A stretch of 64,000 nt of DNA from Cervus elaphus (taxonomy: Eukaryota; Chordata; Mammalia; Artiodactyla; Cervidae): NCBI RefSeq assembly GCF_910594005.1, contig NC_057831.1, positions 40,506,001 through 40,570,000 on the forward strand. The letters are read 5' to 3'. Both the position numbers and the translations under genes were made by a program. The notes below the pieces were generated by a model. That model did no database searches, was not told the origin of the DNA, and saw only the letters and a program-made list of their open reading frames with translations. Below, piece by piece: positions 57,014 through 64,000 of this stretch; the stretch's first letter is position 1, and every line of letters starts with the position of its first letter.

Positions 57014-57604
57014 GTGAGGACTTCTCAGTTACTGATAAAGGTGAAAACAGTTGCTTAATGCAGAACTGCTTTCCTTCTATTATTGTGTTATGCGGTGGGG
57101 GGGAGGAATAATTTGACTACAGCAGACTTTGTAAGTATGTTAGAGGCCTGGCAGTAACAGCATACTCAAGTTGGATAATTGAGGAAAGATTTATTAGATG
57201 ACTATTTACAAAGATTGGTTGGGACAGTGGAGTGATCTGAAGTTAGTAACTCAGGATATTGCTCCTGCCCAGGGGCTTGAAGGAAAGAGGGGAGACAGCA
57301 GTTATGGAAATCAGTGCTCAGAAAAGGAATTGCAGAGAGGACTGCCTGACAGAAAGAAGCACCTCCACCTTCAATGGAGGAATGCTGTCAAGCCTCAGGG
57401 AAGGAATCAGGGTTTTAAATACTTGATTTCCCAACAACCTCCTGCCCATACTTCTCTCCGGCCAATCAGATGCCAGAAAACATCAGACACCCACTGATCT
57501 CGGTGATGCAGCTCACACATGAGCCTCTCAGGGCTCAGCTCAGGGAGAAGATGGATGGAGAGTAACTCTAGAGAAAGAGATGCAGGATACCCAGTATAGG
57601 GAAA

Positions 57605-57735
57605 AATTTAAGGTTACTATTCATGCAATGTGTATTTATTGAGCATTTGATGTGTGCGAGGCACAGTTCTAAGCTTTCAGCAACAAAGTTCCTGCCCTTA
57701 AGAAGCTTACACATAAGAAGCCAGTGGACACCTCC
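57605..57735. repeat. Old dispersed repeat relic (MIR/L2 class, family uncertain)
   Basis: TGTATTTATTGAGCATTTGA, GTGCGAGGCACAGTTCTAAG and CCTGCCCTTAAGAAGCTTAC: common old mammalian repeat text. Confidence 0.6.
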
Positions 57736-59428
57736 AAGATGTGTATAATCGTATCATTCATTTTGGAAGTTTCTAATAATACAATGAATTGATGATATAC
57801 TGAATGGGTAATGATGTACTGATATGTGAATGGGGGAGGATACACTACTCAAAGTATGCTTTTTGCATAACCTTCAGAGCCCCTCCTTTGGGTCTCAACA
57901 CCAATCATTTGGCAGACAAGCTACCTAGTTATCGAGTTTATTTCTTCACATGTATAAATAAGTGCCACCATTTAGAGCAGGGTCACAAATTCATAGGCAG
58001 TCAGTTTTTCCAGGTGGATAACTTAAATGAACTGAGTGGGCTAATTGCAAGCAAATGATATGTGCTCTCATTCTTTTATTCTTAAAAATATTCTAACCTT
58101 TTAGAGAAGGTTTTCTGTGTTACAAACAGCCTTGGTGTTGGCACCATAATAGGCATGGTTGTAAGCAGAGTGAACTAAAAGCAAATGTTTGTCAAAACGG
58201 GACTAGACCTTGTCTACTCAGGTCTCCCTGAATGCTGCCATGTGAAAATGTGGACCCAAGTTTTGCCAGAGCTCCTGATTTTTCAAGAAAAAAATTAACA
58301 CTTTAAATATAAAGTTTTCCTTCCTTAAATATGATTCACATTTTTAAAATGCCATTTCTGGCAAACAAAACACATTTGTAGACCAAAGGCACTGGGCACC
58401 AAGTTTGTGGGCATTAACTGAGACATAAATGGAGATACTGGCCTCTGTGTTACTGACATCATACTTATATATTTTCCATGTGCGTCACATGTTATTTAAT
58501 CTTTCACAATGGTTCTGGGAAATTAGATGCCAATTGTAGCCATGAATGGAATTCAATAAGTCTTTTTGGTGGTAAGCTAAGCCACTTGGGAATATTTAGA
58601 GCCTGGAAACAAACACATAATTATGGGTTTCCAAGTAAATTACAATAGTTATTTCATTTCTAAATGGTGATGAATTAGTGCCAATATTTTAAATGTTTGC
58701 TAGGTCTTAAACTTTATAGCCTCAATTTGTTTCAGCTCCTAAAAAGATTTCATAATATTGATTTTATGGTTCATTTTTGGTGTTTTGTTTGTTTGTCTTG
58801 TTTTATGCAATGAAACAGCATAGAACTCTCAGAAACTATAGTAAAAGTTCCCGGAGTTGGCTTATTAAAGTTAGTGTTCACATAAAATACACTTAAAATG
58901 CTTCTAGATGAGTTATAAAAACCCAAGTGATTATATCCAAATGAGGACTTACTCTAAAGAGCTTATTACAAGTTTATGTTCATTACGATTTTTGTCTAAC
59001 AATAGAGTATACCTTGTAACATCTATAAAAAAAGAATAGTATCATATCACACACTTTTTGTTATGAACCAGAAGTAGAGGTTTCCGCTTGAAGATCATCT
59101 AATGGAGACATCTGTTATGAGGGCCAGGGAAAACATAACATTTGTTTATTTCTTGCTCTTAAGTTTATGTCAAAACAATCAACAAACATAGCATTATTTT
59201 TAAGTAAAAGAAACGAAGCAACAGTCACCAAGAATTTGAATAGAGAGATCATACATAGATTAATTTATTGATCTATTGATATAGATAATATACACACACA
59301 TATATATGAATATAGTAGTATTCCAAATAAGTAGGAGAAAAGTTCCTGTGACATAGACACTATTAAGAACATTAAATTATTTCAACAGTTTAGGAGAATC
59401 TAGTTTTTGACAAATAATAATCATAGTG

Positions 59429-59846
59429 TGAGAGAGGGACTATAAAGAAAGCTGAGCACTGAAGAAATGATGCTTTTGAACTGTGGTGTTGGAGGACTCT
59501 TGAGAGTCCCTTGGACTGCAAGGAGATCCAACCAGTCCATCCTAAAGGAAATCAGTCTTGAATATTCATTGGAAGGACTGATGCTGAAGCTGAAACTCAG
59601 TACTTTGGCCACCTGAGGCGAAGAACTGGCTCATTTGAAAAGACCCTGATGGCTGGGAAAGATTGAAGGCGGGAGGAGAAGGGGACAACAGAGGATGAGA
59701 TGGTTGGATGGTTGGATCACCGACTCAATGGACATGATTTTGAGTAAGCTCTGGGAGCTGGTGATGGGCATGGAAGCCTGGCATGCTGCAGTCCATGGAG
59801 TCACAAAGAGTCGGACGCGACTGAGCGACTGAACTGAACCGAACTG
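59429..59846 (+). mobile_element. BovB LINE 3' end, sense, strongly 5'-truncated
   Basis: GGACTATAAAGAAAGCTGAG, GAACTGTGGTGTTGGAGGAC, ATTGGAAGGACTGATGCTGA and the GACTGAGCGACTGAACTGAA tail. Perfect 10-bp target-site duplication AATCATAGTG at 59419-59428 and 59847-59856. Single-base indels break the frame. Confidence 0.95.
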
Positions 59847-59995
59847 AATCATAGTGGCTAAGACGTGTTCAGATCTAGGCTTGCTCAATTACTATATATA
59901 AACTTTAGCAAGGTATTTAATTTGTCTGTGCTTCAGAATTCATAATACTAATTTTTCTGTGCTTTAAAATTCATATCTGTAAGTAATAATATAGT

Positions 59996-60122
59996 GAAGT
60001 GAAGTGAAGTCGCTCAGTCGTGTTCGACTCTTTGCGACCCCATGGGCTGTAGCCTAGCAGACTCCTCTGTCCATGGGCCTCTCCAGGCAATAGTACTGGA
60101 GTGGGTTGCCATTTCCTTCTCC
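59996..60122 (-). mobile_element. BovA-type SINE, antisense, short
   Basis: GTGAAGTGAAGTCGCTCAGT, GCGACCCCATGGGCTGTAGC and GGTTGCCATTTCCTTCTCC; lacks the tRNA head. Perfect 11-bp target-site duplication AATAATATAGT at 59985-59995 and 60123-60133. Confidence 0.93.
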
Positions 60123-60344
60123 AATAATATAGTACCTACCCCATAAAATCTCTTTGAGCATTTGATTCTACACTTAGCTCTGTCCTCACTCTTCCCTCAC
60201 TTTGTCTTCGTTATCATCTCTCTTCTAACAATAGAGGAAAATCTTTCTGTGTCTATTCCTGGAGTGCAGCAAGAGTTAAAAGTGCATCTTCTATCCTCAG
60301 AAATTAACACTAGAAGTATATCATGTTTTTAATTTCTATGAAGG

Positions 60345-60700
60345 GCAATTTGGAAATAGCTTTCCTACTTCTGGGAATTTATTCGAAAGATATACCTGGA
60401 GACATAGAAATGATATATGCACAAGGTAATTCACTGTGGTGTTGGTTCTAAAAACAAAAGTTAGGAAACAACCCAAGTTTCTAACTAAATAAACTATGGG
60501 CAGCCACACAATGGAATATACTGTAAAAGGAAAAAGGAGTAAGGGAGGGGAAGAGAGGATGCAAATGTTCTCTATGTAGGATACTGAAAGATTTCCAAGG
60601 TCTGTTGCTCAGTTCAAAAGAAAAAAAGGTAGAGAGCAGTGTCAAAGCAAAGTAAGGTAGAGAACAGTGTCCTTGTATTTTTATTTCCATGTACTTTCAT
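60345..60700 (+). mobile_element. Old L1 3' region, sense
   Basis: GGCAATTTGGAAATAGCTTT, TTCTGGGAATTTATTCGAAA, AGGAAACAACCCAAGTTTCT, CACACAATGGAATATACTGT match ORF2-end to 3' untranslated text of old mammalian L1. Confidence 0.75.
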
Positions 60701-60835
60701 AAAGAAGAAACTAGGGATAGAGAGGAAAGAATGTGGTTGAGCCACAACTTGTGTATAAGTACAGTTTTATATCATTCTGATTTTTGAACCATTTGAACAT
60801 CATTACAACTCAAAACCAAAATTGGAATAATGGAA

Positions 60836-61047
60836 AAGAACAGGCACTCTAAAGACAATCTGCCTTGATTCAAGTCCCAGATTTGCTGTCTATTAACTGT
60901 GTGTCTTAGTCAAATTCTGGTTCTACCTGATAAACGGAGATAATAAATCATAGTTTCATCTTTGTAGGACTGTAGTAAAAATTTTATGATTTGATACATG
61001 TGGAGTGTTTATAATGCATACCAAATAATAAGTGATGGTAGCTGTTG
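60836..61047 (+). mobile_element. MIR SINE, sense
   Basis: CCTTGATTCAAGTCCCAGAT, TTAACTGTGTGTCTTAGTCA and ATAATAAGTGATGGTAGCTG lie in MIR consensus order. Confidence 0.75.
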
Positions 61048-62069
61048 GGATCATAAATTCAGAATGTCCAGAACTAACTTCATTTCCTTTGCTTCACCCT
61101 GATACATTCCTAATTTCATTGAGAGGCATCACCATCTTCTTGGTCATCGTAGGTATAATGAATTATTCTTAATCTTTTCTTTCTTTCGCCTTCAACTTGA
61201 AATTTGTCCAAAGTCCTATTTCTGCTCTTACTAATATTCTAGCATTTATTTAAATGCCTCTGTCCTTGCTCAGGCCTTATAAGAATATGCACTCTGATAA
61301 AAAGTACCACATCTCCATCATTACAGCAAAGCCCGTCAATAATACTGTTGCCATCAGCTTTCACCTAAGTGGCTTAATAAATATTTTCTTTGGTTGAATT
61401 AACTTTTCAAATCTTGATGTGTTTCCACTTTATATAACTTTATTAAATATACGTTATACTAATGTTTTAAAAGGGAATATTTTTACCTATTCTTACCTTG
61501 GAGAATTTGAGTTCAGTTAATTGCATGATTTTATGTTATATAAAATATACCTCGGTAAGACTTTGTTTCCCAAATTATGCATTATTTAATGTGCTATGGG
61601 AGCATCACATATGGGAATAATTTTGTACACCAGGTGCATCATTTCAATTACCTAGTTAATTTTCTACATTAATGGAAATGGATTTTGTTTATTTTAGTAA
61701 AATGAAATCTGTTGAATTAGGGGAAATTGGCATCCATTAATATTATTTTATTGTAGTGTATTTTGGATTTAAAATTTTTGATCTTAGATGTCAATTATTG
61801 TCCCAAAGGAATCAACATGAGAACCATTATTTCATAGAAATAGGTTTAGAGGTAGTAATTAACAACTTGTAAGTGTGTTTAAGAAAACCAAGATGTAGTA
61901 CTGGTTTCTTTTCCAGTAGAACTAAAGTGGTGTTCACATTTCCTCATTATATTTCTTACATGATTTCCTGTAGACATGTATACTGCTGACAGGACCTGCA
62001 TACAGGTACTGGTGTAGAGCAATTGATTTCACATAACCTGCACCACGGTCACCTGAAAAGTATGTTAAA

Positions 62070-62185
62070 ATACAGAGTATTGGGCTCCACCTCTAGTTTG
62101 TGATTCAGATCCCAGATGAGTCCCAGTTTTCACTTCGTTTCCGTCTGATCTTCCGGGCCAGGGACCACAATGTGAAAACCATTTG
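62070..62185. mobile_element. Possible hAT-Charlie-like DNA transposon relic (low confidence)
   Basis: ATTGGGCTCCACCTCTAGTT, GTGATTCAGATCCCAGATGA and CCAGGGACCACAATGTGAAA resemble the body of a common non-autonomous hAT repeat. Confidence 0.45.
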
Positions 62186-63316
62186 TGTGAAAGTAATGTA
62201 GCTGAGCTGTGTCCTGAGAGCTAACGGTGTGCGTTGCTTCTCTTATCCAAGTTTCAAGGCTTCATATTTGATGTCACCCTGTTGGGAATATTTTCCACCA
62301 CAGTAATCAGCAGATGCTACAAATCCAGACTCATTCTGTTTTTCAGAGAGCCAGTTATTAAATATTAGCCTGCACCCTGCTAAGAGAGCTAATCAGCAGC
62401 AACAAAGATGCCATAAGCAGCCCAACAAGTGGATGGATGTAGAATATGGAACACATGCCTAATTGTTAGAATACTTAGAGAATAGCATAAAGAGGGACTT
62501 ATTATTAGTGCTATGAATGAATGAATGACAGCCCAAACTTGAAGCCAGCATCAGCAGTACCCTCAGACAGGGATGGAGTAACACTATTTTCTCAAGTAGC
62601 CTGATAATCACTTGCCCTTCAAAAGACCTTCTTTTCATCTAGATAGGCAGAAACTTTAAAAAAAAAAAAAATGTTAATCACAGTTGTTTGCTTCTTTCTT
62701 TAGATTCAAATTAATGTCATTTTCCTAACCAAACAGCTTCTTTGAAAACATAGTCATTACTATTTAAAAATTAGGAAATCAGATGTACGCGTTACAAAAG
62801 CGCAGGATCAGACCATGCCTTCATTGGTTTCAGTATTCAGGGAACCTGCACAACTTCAGAGAACTTGCCTCTGCAGACTGGTAGGCTTGCTTAGCTACAC
62901 AGCCTCTGGGTTATGCAACATACAGGCTTACATTAAGAAAAAAAGAATTAATATCGTTGGAAAGACATACAGTAGATAGATTTTATATAGTCTTCTTTCC
63001 AAGGTAAATAACTCAGCAGTTCTTGACATGCTATATGGGAAGGCACCACTTTTTACCAGCTTTGTAACTTTGAACAATTTGTGCTTCCATTTCATGGGGA
63101 GACTTGGAAGTAACTAATGGAAAGTGCCTAGTCTAGGCAGAGTAGGATAATTGGTAATGCTGAGGTTTATGGATACTCTTCATGCTCGGATACTCCGATA
63201 CTGAAGAATAAGGACTCAGGTGCAGATACTATTGTTTTACATGTGACTCCTATCTTATGTTCAAATGTAGAAGTCTCTCTCTATTTTAGAGCATTTTCAT
63301 TTAAATTACATACATA

Positions 63317-63791
63317 CAGTCCCCAACTTATGGTTCCACTTAGTGATTTTTCAGCTTTATGATGGTGGAAAAGCAATATGCGTTCAGTAAAAACCATACT
63401 TAGAGGTTTGAATTTTGATCTTTTCCCAGGCTAGCTATATGTGGTATGATACTCTCTTGTGATGCTGGGCAGTGGCAGCAAGCCAGCCATGGGCTCCCAG
63501 GCAACCACCAGTGTAAACAACCAACATACTTAAAACTATCCTATTCTGCTTTTCTACTTTCAATCCGATATTCAATAAGTTATATGAGATAGTCAATACT
63601 TTATTAATAAAATAGATTTTGTGTTAGATGATTTTGGCCAACTGTAAGCTAGTATAAGTGTTCTGAGCATGCTTAAGGCAGGCTAGGTTTATGATGTTCA
63701 GTAGATTCAGTGTATTAAGTATATTTTCAACTTAACCATATTTTCAGTTTACAGTGAGTGTATTCCTCAGTTGTAAGTTGAGGAAGATCTG
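63317..63791. mobile_element. Tigger/TcMar-like DNA transposon relic
   Basis: Begins CAGTCCCCAACTTATGGTTC, ends CAGTTGTAAGTTGAGGAAGATCTG: the ends are inverted versions of each other. Internal GTTAGATGATTTTGGCCAAC and AAGTGTTCTGAGCATGCTTA are typical of an old mammalian DNA element. TA precedes the left end. Confidence 0.7.
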
Positions 63792-64000
63792 GAATTTGCT
63801 CCAAAATACATTTACGTGATAAATTATTTTGTAAAAACTTCTTCTGAAAGATCTTATGCAAGTACATAAATACATTTAATCCCATCTGGCTTCCCATTTC
63901 TTTTCACTTAAACAGTTGGGCAGGGAAATTTTTTTATTAGCATTCCTACTTCACAGATGAAGCATCTTTAGCCCAGAGATACCAAAATGAGATGGCCAGT

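Larger units (their letters stand above)
1..64000 (+). other. SLIT2: SLIT2 gene body, partial (LRR4 to laminin-G)
   Basis: Twelve exons on the + strand translate colinearly into the SLIT2 order: LRR domain 4, LRR C-terminal cap, EGF-like 1-6, start of laminin-G. Every border has AG/GT and phases agree, giving 472 uninterrupted codons. SLIT2 is preferred over SLIT1/SLIT3 because the peptides match remembered mammalian SLIT2 almost exactly, for example the EGF5-EGF6 linker SPPMVLPRTSPC. The few differences from the human protein as I recall it are conservative (GENCEIN, NFVNKES, KGYKCDC). The first half of the gene and the last exons are outside the window. The product is a secreted, glycosylated ROBO ligand. 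Confidence 0.97.
57014..64000 (+). other. SLIT2: Intron 12 (5' part), runs off the window
   Basis: At least 7 kb. Holds unclassified moderately GC-rich sequence at 57190-57560, an old MIR/L2-like relic (57605-57735), a 5'-truncated sense BovB (59429-59846), a partial antisense BovA (59996-60122), an old sense L1 3' region (about 60345-60700), a sense MIR (60836-61047), a possible hAT relic (about 62070-62185) and a Tigger/TcMar-like relic (63317-63791). No further SLIT2 exon was found before the end. Confidence 0.82.

Noticed and set aside
57190..57560. Possible endogenous retroviral LTR
   Set aside because: Somewhat GC-richer with CCAATCAG and other LTR-like hints, but no paired ends, no clear family match and no internal retroviral sequence.
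1..64000. A previously undescribed multi-gene system
   Set aside because: All coding signal belongs to SLIT2 or to transposable elements; nothing else with gene-like structure was found on either strand.

Overview
This is an intron-rich stretch of a ruminant (Pecora, probably bovid) nuclear genome. It holds the middle-to-3' part of SLIT2, on the + strand. The ruminant call rests on the repeats: many tRNA-Glu-headed Bov-tA/BovA SINEs, five BovB (RTE-type) LINE copies, a CHR-type SINE and bovine-type L1. The gene call rests on twelve exons whose translations read colinearly as SLIT2, all with AG/GT borders and matching phases. They total 1416 nt (472 codons). The species cannot be fixed from the sequence alone.

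Layout. 1-1768 is the end of an upstream intron. Exons at 1769-1837, 4930-5001, 5484-5555 and 7797-7868 each encode about one leucine-rich repeat of the fourth LRR domain, all with phase-2 borders. 10973-11136 is the LRR C-terminal cap. 20298-20422, 20562-20659, 28060-28199, 47262-47355, 52816-52953 and the first half of 53062-53302 encode EGF-like modules 1-6, including the proteolytic cleavage site between EGF5 and EGF6. The end of 53062-53302 plus 56883-57013 begins the laminin-G domain. 57014-64000 is intron; the rest of laminin-G, the last EGF modules and the C-terminal cystine knot lie beyond the window.

SLIT2 is a secreted ROBO ligand for axon and cell guidance. The ROBO-binding second LRR domain is upstream of this window. 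What is seen here is the dimerising/heparin-binding fourth LRR domain, the EGF stalk with the N/C fragment cleavage site, and the start of laminin-G.

The introns carry most of the sequence: about 16 Bov-tA/BovA copies, BovB copies at 5.8, 14.7, 20.8, 54.1 and 59.4 kb, a 5'-inverted (twin-primed) L1 at 24.3-27.0 kb, older L1/L2/MIR/DNA-transposon relics and several microsatellites. The largest intron (28200-47261) contains a candidate in-frame 27-nt cassette exon at 32387-32413, the most interesting unexplained signal here. No non-SLIT2 gene, RNA gene, CRISPR array or novel multi-gene system was found.
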